This document shows positions 53,309 to 62,466 of a DNA stretch of 64,000 bases, piece by piece. How positions within the stretch are numbered: position 1 is the first letter of the stretch; each line of letters opens with the position of its first letter. Both the position numbers and the translations under genes were made by a program. The notes under the pieces are model-generated. The model was given only the letters and a program-made list of their open reading frames with translations, was not told the origin of the DNA and ran no database searches. The stretch covers positions 682,001 to 746,000 of the forward strand of contig NZ_VCEI01000025.1 in NCBI RefSeq assembly GCF_005860765.1, given 5' to 3'. The DNA comes from Dyadobacter sediminis (lineage in GTDB: Bacteria; Bacteroidota; Bacteroidia; Cytophagales; Spirosomataceae).

Positions 53309-56300
53309 TTAATCCTTCCTTTTGCCGGTACCCGACAAATCCAGTATGCTGAAAAAGAGCGTGGTCAGGGTGTGTTTCTTGTTTTCTGTCAACTCCTGTT
53401 TAAGCTTGTCTGAAAGTGCGTTGTCGTCTTGTGCCCTGGCTATAAGCCACTTGACTTCCGGCGCATTCGTTCCCGGTGTTATTTCCCAGTTTCGCAGCGA
53501 ATCCTGTTCCGTTTTCCAGGTGTTCAGAAATTCAGCAGCCGGTGCTTTTTTGCCTGAATTTTGAAGCAAGTGTATGCCCAGGTAATTGTTCAGCGCGTTT
53601 CGGTTGCTTTCCTTGTCCGGATTCAGCGTGTAAGCCATGATTTCCTGTGCATACCGGCCGGCCTTTTGCGGATGGCCGAGCCGGGTTTCGCAGTAAGCGG
53701 CCAGATAGTCGATAAGCCGGTTGTCCGGTGCGTGCGGTTTGCCGGAGCCGAGGTTTTCAGGCCATAGCCGTGCCTTTTCCAGCGACTTCAGTGCATCGGT
53801 GTATTTTTTGTTTTCTGCCATTGCAAGCGCATTGGCGAGGTTGGCCACGACGTACAGATTATGTCCTTCCCGCGCACCTTCCTGCGGCAGCACCCGGATT
53901 TTGTCCAGTACCTGCAGACAGGTTTTGAAATTGCCCGCATTCAGCAGTGACCTGGCATAATCGATCCCGATGACCGGATTTTCAGTAAATCTTTCGTATG
54001 CTGTTCTGGCGTTTTCCAGTCCTTTGTCCTGCATTTTTTGAGTATTGAAAAAACCCGTAAGATAATGCCAGCTGCGCCATTCTTCCGGATCAAGCTGATT
54101 GGCTTTTACAAAATCAAGCTGCGCCTGTGCCTTGGCAGTTGCATCGTTCTGGAATAAAATTCCTCTGGCCATGTAGAAAGGCGCATAATCCGGCTCGTCT
54201 TTGCAAGCCGTGAACTGCGTTTCTGCATTTTCCTGATCGCCGATGTGCCAGTAAATCAGTCCCAGATAATAGCGGTTTTTCCAGGAAGGAAGTTGCTTTT
54301 CCGCCCACTGAAGGACAGGAATGGTTTCCAGGCGAAAAGGAAAAACCAGTTCGGGCGACATATCAATTGCCTGTTTCAGGAATCTTCTGCTTTCCGCCGG
54401 TGCCGAATCCCGGTTGAGGTACGCCAGCCAGTAGGAAACCGTAGGGTAGGCGGGAGCCAGTTCCAGCACCTTCATCGCTTCCTGATTTTGTCCCTGATTG
54501 ATGTAATCCATGGCCAGTTCCAGATACGTTTCATGCGGCAGCTCGTTGCGGATGGCAGCCTGAAAAGCAGTCTGGCTTTCTTTGGCCGGTTGAAGTAAAT
54601 ACTGTTCGAAATGGGCATAATGATTCAGCGGGTCCACCTGCAGCAGATCCGTCCAGACCTGCGCCGCCTGATCCGTTTTATTCAGTTTTCGAAGCGCGGT
54701 ACCCAGCAATTGGTATGCAACAAGATTATTGCGGTTGTAATCCAGTGCTTTCCGGGCATCAACTTCGGCTTTTTCAACATCCTGATTCTGCAATGCGATA
54801 CCTGCCAGCTGTGCATAGGCGCCCGAGCGGTATTCCATGGTCCACGAGGCAACCGCCATGGCTTCTTCGGCTTTTGTCAGATCACCCAGCTTGCGGTAAA
54901 GTGCTCCGTAAAGGTAATTGGCGCCGCCGTGATAGGTGTTTTCGGCCAGTACCTGCCGGGCAAATTCCAGCCCTTTCGCATAATCTCCTTTTCTGTAATG
55001 AAATTCGGCCAGCCGGATCAGTGCACCGCTGTGCGTGGCTTCTTTTTCAAGGCAATCCAGATAATATTGACGCGCCAGCACGTAATCGCGCATGGACCGC
55101 GCATCTTCGCCGAGTTCAAAAAGGCGTTCCGCTGAGCGAAATTCCTGCTTGTCAGCTGACAGCAGCGGGCGGTCGATTACGTTTTCCGGCTGAGAGGAAT
55201 AAACCAGCCTGTCTTTACCGACAGCCACTCTTGTATTTTTCTGGTCATTTCCCGTTAAAGCAATTGTTTTAACATACACTTCCATGGGTTTCAGTTGAAG
55301 CGGAGACTGATGAATGCTTCGTCCGGACACAGTCACTTTCAGGGTGTCCTGAATAGCGGAGATTGGATTAATGATTATTTTCATACTGTCACCGCGTGTT
55401 TCGACATGGAGCGTACCGTAAGGCGAAGCATCGGCCATTCCGCCTGTGGCTTTTACCGGAAACCAGTATTCGGTTTTTGTTTCAGAATAAAAAGGCCCGA
55501 GTGATTTCTGGTTGAACGGACTGTGGAACCCGCTTCTTTCTGCGGCCTGATTGAATGTTACGCCCGATTGAGCCTCAATGTATTGCCCGTCTTTGTCCGT
55601 AAGCAGATCTTCCCAGATGGCGCCTTCCCGGGCCCGCGACCAGATCCATAACTTTTTGCCCGGCGCATCGGAATAAGGAGCCCAGTGACCGAAACCAAAT
55701 TTACGATCGTGCCAGTATCCGCCAAACCAGTTCGTATGCGTGCCCATGACGTGATACGACTTGTCACCGCCGGAATTGACATTTTTGTAATACGACAAAT
55801 CCACGCCCTTTTCATCAATCGGCCAGGTGCCGGCATTTCCGTCATGACCTACATGGTGCGTACCCGGGAAAAAAAACTGCATATCGTCCGAAGCCCGGAA
55901 CGCCGCATTTTCCCACGAAAGGTATGCGTCATGAAGCGGCGAGGGGTTATACCACAGACTTTGCGTTTCAAAATAAGCTTTGTCTTTTGGCAGTACAATT
56001 TTAACCCGCCACTGCGTACGCGATGCCAGGTCCAGGCCGCCCACCACGCAGGTTACACTTCCGTCGGGATTGTTCTGCATGACATAGTCGACCGGCGCGG
56101 CTGCCCACGGCGCATGGCCGAGGTCCAGTCCGAAGTTGTGCTCGATGCCGCCGCTCGTCCAGGGACCGCGGATGCCGATGGAGCGGAATTTCATGACGTG
56201 ATTGGTGTAAACAAATTCTTCGCCGGTCGATTTCTCCGTTGCACCCATGACTTTGCCGCCGACTTCCGGCAGTACCTGAACTTTGATATAGGGATTTTCC

Positions 56301-56569
56301 AGCTCCACTACTTTCCAGTTCCTAGACGTGCCCTTGTCCGTGTAGCCATCAAAAACGTAGTAAGGGTAAAAAGGCGAGACTTTTTTGCCGACACCCATCA
56401 CCGGCACCGGATTCGGGTCCGAAAAGGGATAGGTTTTCATGACCTGTACTTTTTCCGTAATGCTGGCCTTTTGCGCTTGTAAAGCAGGTGAAAAGAGCAG
56501 CAGCGCCAGAACAGAACGTACTGTTCCGGCAATTGATGGTGACAATGAGAAACGGGAAAGAGCCTTCAC
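53309..56569 (-). CDS. Secreted DUF5107 protein with long TPR array
   Basis: 1086 residues from the GTG at 56569, chosen because it yields the signal peptide MKALSRFSLSP...LQAQ; the open frame continues to 57040 but overlaps the upstream gene. Residues 55-390 are a DUF5107 domain: VELENPYIKVQVLPEVGGKV, SIGIRGPWTSGGIEHNFGLD, MGTHTNWFGGYWHDRKFGFG, rich in aromatic residues and resembling the galactose-mutarotase-like beta-sandwich of many glycosidases. From about 460 on come some 12-15 TPR-like helical pairs (GALIRLAEFHYRKGDYAKGL). Probably a periplasmic carbohydrate-active or binding protein; activity not established. Between the GH123-like and esterase genes. Confidence 0.85.
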   Translation of the reverse strand: MKALSRFSLSPSIAGTVRSVLALLLFSPALQAQKASITEKVQVMKTYPFSDPNPVPVMGVGKKVSPFYPYYVFDGYTDKGTSRNWKVVELENPYIKVQVLPEVGGKVMGATEKSTGEEFVYTNHVMKFRSIGIRGPWTSGGIEHNFGLDLGHAPWAAAPVDYVMQNNPDGSVTCVVGGLDLASRTQWRVKIVLPKDKAYFETQSLWYNPSPLHDAYLSWENAAFRASDDMQFFFPGTHHVGHDGNAGTWPIDEKGVDLSYYKNVNSGGDKSYHVMGTHTNWFGGYWHDRKFGFGHWAPYSDAPGKKLWIWSRAREGAIWEDLLTDKDGQYIEAQSGVTFNQAAERSGFHSPFNQKSLGPFYSETKTEYWFPVKATGGMADASPYGTLHVETRGDSMKIIINPISAIQDTLKVTVSGRSIHQSPLQLKPMEVYVKTIALTGNDQKNTRVAVGKDRLVYSSQPENVIDRPLLSADKQEFRSAERLFELGEDARSMRDYVLARQYYLDCLEKEATHSGALIRLAEFHYRKGDYAKGLEFARQVLAENTYHGGANYLYGALYRKLGDLTKAEEAMAVASWTMEYRSGAYAQLAGIALQNQDVEKAEVDARKALDYNRNNLVAYQLLGTALRKLNKTDQAAQVWTDLLQVDPLNHYAHFEQYLLQPAKESQTAFQAAIRNELPHETYLELAMDYINQGQNQEAMKVLELAPAYPTVSYWLAYLNRDSAPAESRRFLKQAIDMSPELVFPFRLETIPVLQWAEKQLPSWKNRYYLGLIYWHIGDQENAETQFTACKDEPDYAPFYMARGILFQNDATAKAQAQLDFVKANQLDPEEWRSWHYLTGFFNTQKMQDKGLENARTAYERFTENPVIGIDYARSLLNAGNFKTCLQVLDKIRVLPQEGAREGHNLYVVANLANALAMAENKKYTDALKSLEKARLWPENLGSGKPHAPDNRLIDYLAAYCETRLGHPQKAGRYAQEIMAYTLNPDKESNRNALNNYLGIHLLQNSGKKAPAAEFLNTWKTEQDSLRNWEITPGTNAPEVKWLIARAQDDNALSDKLKQELTENKKHTLTTLFFSILDLSGTGKRKD

Positions 56570-56604
56570 GTAAGAAAATGGAGGTTTTAGGAATGCTGTC
56601 TGTG

Positions 56605-58536
56605 TTATTTTTTGCTTCTGGAAATAAGTCCGGCCAGTTCCATACGGACTTTGTACCATTGCTCCTGATCGTAGCTCCACACGTCCAGCCGGCCGATGGA
56701 TCTGTCCCCGAACGGTTCTTTGATCAGCTGATCCACAAGCGCGTCGGCACGTTTGGAATTGCCGTCCAGCTTCGCAAGCAGGCGCAGGTATTCGTAATCC
56801 TGCACGCCGTCGCGCATCGTTTTCAGCCGGATGGACGGGCAAGGTTCCGATACGTTGGGCACCATGCCGGGTTTGTAGATGACCGAACCGTTTCCGTTGA
56901 ACGTCCGGTAAGTAAATTCGGCATCTGCCTCGGATGCTTCCTTGTAAAAGTCTTTCCAGGATTCGGGATCGTACCAGCCTCTTTCCCAACCCGCGCCGAC
57001 ACCCCAGCTGATCCATGAATAGGTTTTGTACTTCCAGCAACTCCAGCTGATCGCCCGGTCATTAATCAGGGGCAGATCGATGAATGTCGAGCTGCCTACC
57101 CAGCTGTTGAGTTTGTGTTCGTACAGCAACGGACCGTAAAGCCAGTCTTTAATGCCCATTTGCTGATATTGTTTTACCTCGTCAATGTTATAGTTGATCG
57201 TATGGGATGCCCAGTCGGTGATGGATTTCCCAATTACGTCCATGGCTTCTTTGGTGTAACCGCCGTCCACCCGGAATTTGGCTTCGGGATATTCCTTTTT
57301 GAACAGATCACCGTAAAAAACCATCCGGGACCATGCTTCGGGAAAATACGATTCATCCAGGCCGTTCAGGTAAACCATCAGTTCGGTTTTTTCAGGATTG
57401 ACCATCGGCAACAAATGCTGGCGTACCTGCCGGATGCTGCTCGTGTAAATGGCCAGGTTGGAAGGGTTGCGTTCTACTGCCGGTTTGCCGGTATCCGGCC
57501 AGCCCTTTGTGTCGTGCTTGCCGTACACGTCGAACGGAAGCGCGAACGTTTCAAGCGGCTCGCCATAGCCCGGGCCGTCGCTGTATCCGTGCGCCTTGGT
57601 GAATGCCTGTCCGGTGAGGTACTTTTTCAATCGTTTGTCAAATTTATCCCATTGTATTTCCACCTTACCGTTTTTCAGCACCTGGATTTCCGGATCGTAA
57701 GTCGGGTCCATGAGCGAAATGCGGTTTCTCTTGAACAGCTGATAAACGGCCAGTTCCTGCTTCTCGTCCATCCGGCTCAGAAAACCCTCGTGCTGCAGAC
57801 TCGCTTTGAAAAGATTTTCATTCGGCAGTTCAAAATCCCAGATGGTGAGGCTGACCGGGATCTGTTTGGACACGCCGCCGATTGTAGCGGTGATGACGCT
57901 CTTGTACGTGCCGGGCCGTGCTTTCTGCGCATCCAGCGGAATAAACTGATCTACCCAGATGATTTGTGAACGCTGGTTGCTGATGCGGTTATTGAAGTCG
58001 GGCAAGGTAAAAGGGTAAACCCAGCGCCCGTGGACACTTGCAGAGTCGGTCTGAATGTATTTGAACGGAATCAAAGCGTCGGGGTACCAGCCTTTGCCCA
58101 GCGTGGATTTGGGATAGCCTGTGCTGGTGCTCTGTACATTCACCGACCATTCCAGAAACAGCTCCGGCTGGATGTTTAATTCCGTATTTTCGTTTTTAAA
58201 CGGCGTCATTGCAAGTTTGATCCCGGTCAGTTCCGCATCCGACTCATTCGTCAGTACCAGCTGAAACGACACATATTCCCCGCGTGCTCCGTGCAGGGCA
58301 ACCGCATTTCCATCATATATCCAGTTTTTATCCAGCAGGTTGTTTATTCCGGACTGGCCGGCTGGAACTCCTTTGAAGCGGTGTTCGATGATTTCATTGC
58401 TGACAGGATCGAGCCGGACAGACGAAGGCAGTGCCCGCAGGCGCCACGGATCAGCGCCGTAAGTTTTATTCCCGCAGTTCAATGCGGTGAGGACAATCAA
58501 ACAGAGGATTAATTTTGCAAATCGGATCATATTCAT
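56605..58536 (-). CDS. DUF4091 lipoprotein (GH123-like glycoside hydrolase)
   Basis: 643 residues. SPII signal (LIVLTALNC). An N-terminal beta domain (about 40-230: GARGEYVSFQLVLTNESD) leads to a TIM-barrel-like region with MVYLNGLDESYFPEAWSRMV, where the adjacent Asp-Glu is at the position of the GH123 catalytic pair, then YNIDEVKQYQQMGIKDWLYG, and the DUF4091 end (IRLKTMRDGVQDYEYLRLLA). GH123 enzymes are beta-N-acetylgalactosaminidases; DUF4091 proteins are related but mostly uncharacterised. The hydrolase of the second locus; substrate inferred only as a hexosamine-type or similar beta-glycoside. Confidence 0.85.
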   Translation of the reverse strand: MNMIRFAKLILCLIVLTALNCGNKTYGADPWRLRALPSSVRLDPVSNEIIEHRFKGVPAGQSGINNLLDKNWIYDGNAVALHGARGEYVSFQLVLTNESDAELTGIKLAMTPFKNENTELNIQPELFLEWSVNVQSTSTGYPKSTLGKGWYPDALIPFKYIQTDSASVHGRWVYPFTLPDFNNRISNQRSQIIWVDQFIPLDAQKARPGTYKSVITATIGGVSKQIPVSLTIWDFELPNENLFKASLQHEGFLSRMDEKQELAVYQLFKRNRISLMDPTYDPEIQVLKNGKVEIQWDKFDKRLKKYLTGQAFTKAHGYSDGPGYGEPLETFALPFDVYGKHDTKGWPDTGKPAVERNPSNLAIYTSSIRQVRQHLLPMVNPEKTELMVYLNGLDESYFPEAWSRMVFYGDLFKKEYPEAKFRVDGGYTKEAMDVIGKSITDWASHTINYNIDEVKQYQQMGIKDWLYGPLLYEHKLNSWVGSSTFIDLPLINDRAISWSCWKYKTYSWISWGVGAGWERGWYDPESWKDFYKEASEADAEFTYRTFNGNGSVIYKPGMVPNVSEPCPSIRLKTMRDGVQDYEYLRLLAKLDGNSKRADALVDQLIKEPFGDRSIGRLDVWSYDQEQWYKVRMELAGLISRSKK

Positions 58537-58566
58537 ACTGGTTCAGGAATTTTTGACTTACCGCTT

Positions 58567-59772
58567 TTATTCTGCAACAGGAAAGATCATGAGCTGGCTC
58601 AGCGCTTCGTCTTCGCCCATAACCATGTATTTTCCGTCGGCTGAGGCAGTCAGGGTGCTCAACTGAAAGCCGCGCCACAATATGCCCTGCTCGATACCGG
58701 GCTCCACCATTTTGAATTCAGGATTGCCCAGATCCACAAAACCGGCGCCTTTTTCATCGTAATAAAACAAATGCGAATAACCCGGTGCGCCGCCGGCCAG
58801 TCCGTACAGCTTGCCGTCGCGCCCGAAAGCCAGCGCCCGCAACCGGTTCATCATAACAGGCTTGCCCAGATTTTTGATTTTTTTGGTGGCGGGGTCCAGC
58901 ACAAATAGCTGACCGTCACCGGCATTGCCGCCATATAGTTTTCCATCGGGTGCTTTGGCCCAGGCTTCCACCTGTCCGAGTACTTCCCGTCCCCATACGC
59001 TTGGCAAAGGCGTTTTCAGAAACTCAAAACGCTTTTTGGCCGGATCAAATGCAAACATCCTGTTGCCCGGCGCACTTCCGTAAACCAGCCCCTGGCTGTC
59101 CTGAACAAGGGCTTTGCACAAGTAACCGCCTGGCTCGGAAGCAAAGTCATGCAAATTTTTGAGTTCTTCTGCTTTTGGGGAAATCTCGTCAAACAGCTGC
59201 ACTTTTCCTGAAGCAATGTTGTAAGTGAAAAACCGTCCGCCCGGATAGCTGATCCCGTACAGTTCAGTGCCTTGGCTGTTACTGAGCAGCGTAAAAATTC
59301 CTTCTCCCGGAACAGGCGTGCCCAGGTCTTTCACTTCAATGGCATCCCCGTTGCCGATACGGATCTGTAATAGATGTCCGGTCTGCTGATTGTTTTTCAG
59401 ATGCGCCAGTGTGCCGGCATACAGCTGATTGCCGGTTCCCTTGCAAAATCCCGTGGCAATGCTCTTCTGCCCCGGAACTGCTTCCTGCAGGTCTTTCGTG
59501 GTTGCAAGTGTCCGCTTTGAGATGGATGCAATGAACAGATACGGCGAAAGTCCTTCTTTGGCAGTAGTCCCGCCCAGCACCCGGTCGCCATCCACATACA
59601 GGGAAGTGATGGCATTGCGGTACATCGGCAAGCGTTTTTCGGCGCTGTTGGGCAGCGAAATTTCAATAGCAAATGCGTCTTTTGGCGTGAAAAAGGTATA
59701 CTGGGCAAGCAGCGGGCCCGAACAGGCCAGAGATAAAACCGGCAGAAGTATTTTTTTAGTCAGGCTTTTCAT
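58567..59772 (-). CDS. Secreted beta-propeller protein A
   Basis: 401 residues with signal peptide ending PLLAQ. Blade-like repeats occur throughout: GISYPGGRFFTYNIASGKVQ, VYGSAPGNRMFAFDPAKKRF, KLYGGNAGDGQLFVLDPATK, KLYGLAGGAPGYSHLFYYDE. No active-site motif is recognised. It overlaps the next upstream gene by 4 bp (ATGA) and shares its repeat style, so the two are likely partners and duplicates. Such propellers may bind glycan or act as lyase-like enzymes. Confidence 0.78.
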   Translation of the reverse strand: MKSLTKKILLPVLSLACSGPLLAQYTFFTPKDAFAIEISLPNSAEKRLPMYRNAITSLYVDGDRVLGGTTAKEGLSPYLFIASISKRTLATTKDLQEAVPGQKSIATGFCKGTGNQLYAGTLAHLKNNQQTGHLLQIRIGNGDAIEVKDLGTPVPGEGIFTLLSNSQGTELYGISYPGGRFFTYNIASGKVQLFDEISPKAEELKNLHDFASEPGGYLCKALVQDSQGLVYGSAPGNRMFAFDPAKKRFEFLKTPLPSVWGREVLGQVEAWAKAPDGKLYGGNAGDGQLFVLDPATKKIKNLGKPVMMNRLRALAFGRDGKLYGLAGGAPGYSHLFYYDEKGAGFVDLGNPEFKMVEPGIEQGILWRGFQLSTLTASADGKYMVMGEDEALSQLMIFPVAE

Positions 59773-61013
59773 TTCCGGATGTCTTTTTCAGGATTGAACT
59801 TGATCAGAAAGGGCGCACTGGAATCGTCCTTGACAGAAATGACGCGCCGGCCGGCGAAGTACATGTTTCCGTCTTTGTCTTTGATATCAGAGCCCGTTGC
59901 TTCGGTCATGGTAGTAATCGGATATTCTCTCAGAATGGTCTTCTTTTTCGTGGCTGGGTCGAGTTCTACCAAAACCGTTTTATCTTTCAATACATAGTTG
60001 CCATGTCCGCCGATGACGTAGTACAGCTTGCCATTGTTGCCGATGTTCAGGTTCGGCACATAAGGTCCCCATGCCGCTCCCTCGCCGGTGTCGATGACGC
60101 CGCCCAGGTCTTCCACTTTGCCAATGCCTTCTTTCTGAGGATGAAATGCAATTACTTTGGCGCCGTAAGTGACGAGGTAAATGATTCCTTTTGCTTCGTC
60201 TTTGGCATAGGCCGTTACGCCGGTAATGATTTTTGAGCCGGGTGTGCCTTCAAAAGCAGGCAGGCTTTCGCGGGCAAATACCAGGCTGTCGCTGTCTTTT
60301 TCGTATTTCACCAGACGCTGCCGCCAGTCTACATAATAGCAGTTTCCCCACCAGTCGGTAAACAGTACGCGGGGGACGTGCGAACTGGCGAGGCGGCCCA
60401 TGTCGCGCAGGTTGTTTTTGGCCGGATCGTAAACGAGGAAATGTGCCTGCGGGTAAGTGATGCCATAAAGCGTTCCTGTTTTTGGGTCTATGTCAATGTC
60501 TTTTAAACTTTCGTATTGCATGCCGAGTCCCAGGTTTTTCAGATCGCCCGTTTTGGCGTCCCATTTCATGAAAAAACCTCCGGCGTAGCCCTGCGGATGT
60601 TCCATCAGGTATTCTTCACGCGACTCGCCGCCATCTGTTGTAAAATAAATGGAACCCTCGGGTGACGCTACGATCTTGGAGTGTATTTTTCCCTGCCACT
60701 GAAATGCGCGCAAATTGGCCATTTCCCGGATGAATCCGTTCTGTTTCATCGTGTTTTTTGCAGGGTCAAACGTATACAAGGCTACGTTGTTGCGGTGGTT
60801 GGTTACACCGATATGTACGGTGTTGGAAGCGGCATTGTACCCGATCGAACCCCAGGTTGAATGCGCCTCGGGAAAATCAGGGTATTCAATGAAAGCGACG
60901 TGCTTGTCGGTAGCGGCAGACGGCTGGGCGAGGAGTATTTCCGTGCCTGCCATCAGCAGCAACCCGGCAATCCAGGATGCCGAGCGCAATCCATTCAGAA
61001 AGCAAGAATTCAT
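59769..61013 (-). CDS. Secreted beta-propeller protein B
   Basis: 414 residues with signal peptide ending EILLAQ. Repeats such as TLYGITYPQAHFLVYDPAKN, GIIYLVTYGAKVIAFHPQKE and LYYVIGGHGNYVLKDKTVLV mark a propeller of the same type as protein A; HSTWGSIGYNAASNTVHIGV opens the first blade. Conserved His and Tyr residues on blade tops could bind a substrate or metal. First gene of the second locus, so its 498-bp upstream gap should hold the operon promoter. Stop and start overlap the next gene by 4 bp. Confidence 0.78.
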   Translation of the reverse strand: MNSCFLNGLRSASWIAGLLLMAGTEILLAQPSAATDKHVAFIEYPDFPEAHSTWGSIGYNAASNTVHIGVTNHRNNVALYTFDPAKNTMKQNGFIREMANLRAFQWQGKIHSKIVASPEGSIYFTTDGGESREEYLMEHPQGYAGGFFMKWDAKTGDLKNLGLGMQYESLKDIDIDPKTGTLYGITYPQAHFLVYDPAKNNLRDMGRLASSHVPRVLFTDWWGNCYYVDWRQRLVKYEKDSDSLVFARESLPAFEGTPGSKIITGVTAYAKDEAKGIIYLVTYGAKVIAFHPQKEGIGKVEDLGGVIDTGEGAAWGPYVPNLNIGNNGKLYYVIGGHGNYVLKDKTVLVELDPATKKKTILREYPITTMTEATGSDIKDKDGNMYFAGRRVISVKDDSSAPFLIKFNPEKDIRK

Positions 61014-61511
61014 AATAAGCGGGTTTAGGTAACTGGTATTGATCTGATCTTGTCACAACAAGGCAATCGGACTTTCGGGGTATCCGGAAGATTTACATTA
61101 CCGGGAACTTCTTGTGCGTTGTGACTTTAACAACAATCCACGCACCCGGAAAAGCGGCATTGCCCGAAAACAAGGCATTTCCATTGATCAATCGTTGTGC
61201 AAGCCAGGTACCGGAAAGCCGGAAGGATGACAAAATAACTTTCTCCATAAGCCATTTTAATCTGGCGCTTGTAAAAAACGGGTGGCTAAGTAAGATGCAT
61301 GCCATGAAGGATAAGGGTTTAGGAATACATTGCATTATCATTATGCTAATGTAAATAAAACTGTTCTAAAATGAAATAAGTATGAAATGTATTTATTTTC
61401 ATTTTATTTCTTTTTTCTTTCATTGTAAGCTTAATGAAGAGAATTTTCAGACTGGAGCACCTTTAGTTAACCTTGTTCCTGCAAAAAAAAACAACTTTGA
61501 TCTGAATAGCA
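61014..61511. other. 498-bp gap, promoter region of the second locus
   Basis: No convincing gene. The right half is strongly A/T-rich, with an imperfect inverted repeat AAAATGAAATAA / TTATTTTCATTTT around 61369-61407. A possible frame at 61093-61341 on the minus strand (82 residues) has no recognisable features. The gap must hold the start signals of the operon beginning at 61013. Confidence 0.5.
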
Positions 61512-62399
61512 TTATGCATTGCTGGCTTCTTCAAGTCCCATGAGCAAAGCTGCTGCAATAGTCAGTACAATGCCGGCAACAATGACCGGATGAGGAATGG
61601 TCTGGTACAAAACCAGCGATAAGGTAACTGTGAGCACCGGCGCAAGCGCCGTGGTGATGGGAGCTATAATGATTGCCTTGCCATATCGAAAGGCATAAAC
61701 CAGACACAGGGCACCAAAAGCATTGAGTGACTGTAGAATTGCCGACAGGTAAGGTCCTTTGAATCCCCAGTTGATCGGCTGATCAAAGTTGGTCATGTAT
61801 AATGCAAAGGGAATCAACAGGATAGACGATAGCATCATGTAAAAATACAGGCTTTCGGCAGACATGATTTCATTGGCAAACCGCATGATACAACCCTGTG
61901 CGCCCCAGGCGACTAACGGAATAGCCGTGAACAGCAGCCACGTGTAGCCACTTGCGCTTGCAGTGCCGGCAGGCTGATAGGAAAGCATGAAAATGGAAAT
62001 CAGCGCGAGCATGATCCCGATCCAGCCTTTTTTGCCCGTTTTTTCATGAAGTAATACAACCGCCAGTAAAATAGTTACGACCGGCGTCAGTGAGAGGATC
62101 GGGAAAACGAGGTAGGCGGGTGCAATGCGCAGGGTAAAGAAAAGTACCAGTTGCCCTACAGCGCCCAGAAGGCCGACAGCACTGCCCCAGAGCACAGCGC
62201 TTTTGTTGAAATCCAGCTTCCAGTCCTTTAGTTTCAGGGCGGCAAGGGCAGCCGGAATCATGGTTAATGCCCAAACGACATAGCCAAGGGTAGGAGGAAA
62301 GCCGTTTTTCTCCGGAATTTCGGTGACGGCTCCCCATACGCCGATGAACAGGACATGAATGATTACGTAAATGGGCCAGTGGTTTTTGCTCCTGCTCAT
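61512..62399 (-). CDS. EamA/DMT-family transporter
   Basis: 295 residues, ten membrane helices in two EamA repeats of five. The first repeat starts IYVIIHVLFIGVWGAVTEIP and ends LLAVVLLHEKTGKKGWIGI; the second ends APVLTVTLSLVLYQTIPHPV and IVLTIAAALLMGLEE. These drug/metabolite transporters export amino acids, nucleotides or other small metabolites at the inner membrane. Substrate unknown. Same strand as the peptidase gene, 67 bp after its stop. Confidence 0.9.
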   Translation of the reverse strand: MSRSKNHWPIYVIIHVLFIGVWGAVTEIPEKNGFPPTLGYVVWALTMIPAALAALKLKDWKLDFNKSAVLWGSAVGLLGAVGQLVLFFTLRIAPAYLVFPILSLTPVVTILLAVVLLHEKTGKKGWIGIMLALISIFMLSYQPAGTASASGYTWLLFTAIPLVAWGAQGCIMRFANEIMSAESLYFYMMLSSILLIPFALYMTNFDQPINWGFKGPYLSAILQSLNAFGALCLVYAFRYGKAIIIAPITTALAPVLTVTLSLVLYQTIPHPVIVAGIVLTIAAALLMGLEEASNA

Positions 62400-62466
62400 G
62401 AAATGCTGATTTCCTTCTGATTGATAATTTTTTTGTCGGGTAAAATTTAAGATGACGGCCTGAAAT

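Noticed and set aside
53309-57040. A 1243-residue reading of the DUF5107 gene starting at 57040
   Set aside because: The first ~157 residues overlap the DUF4091 gene in another frame; the GTG at 56569 gives a proper signal peptide.
61093-61341. 82-residue minus-strand frame in the promoter gap of the second locus
   Set aside because: No domain, signal peptide or start context; an overlapping frame of similar length exists on the other strand, as expected by chance.
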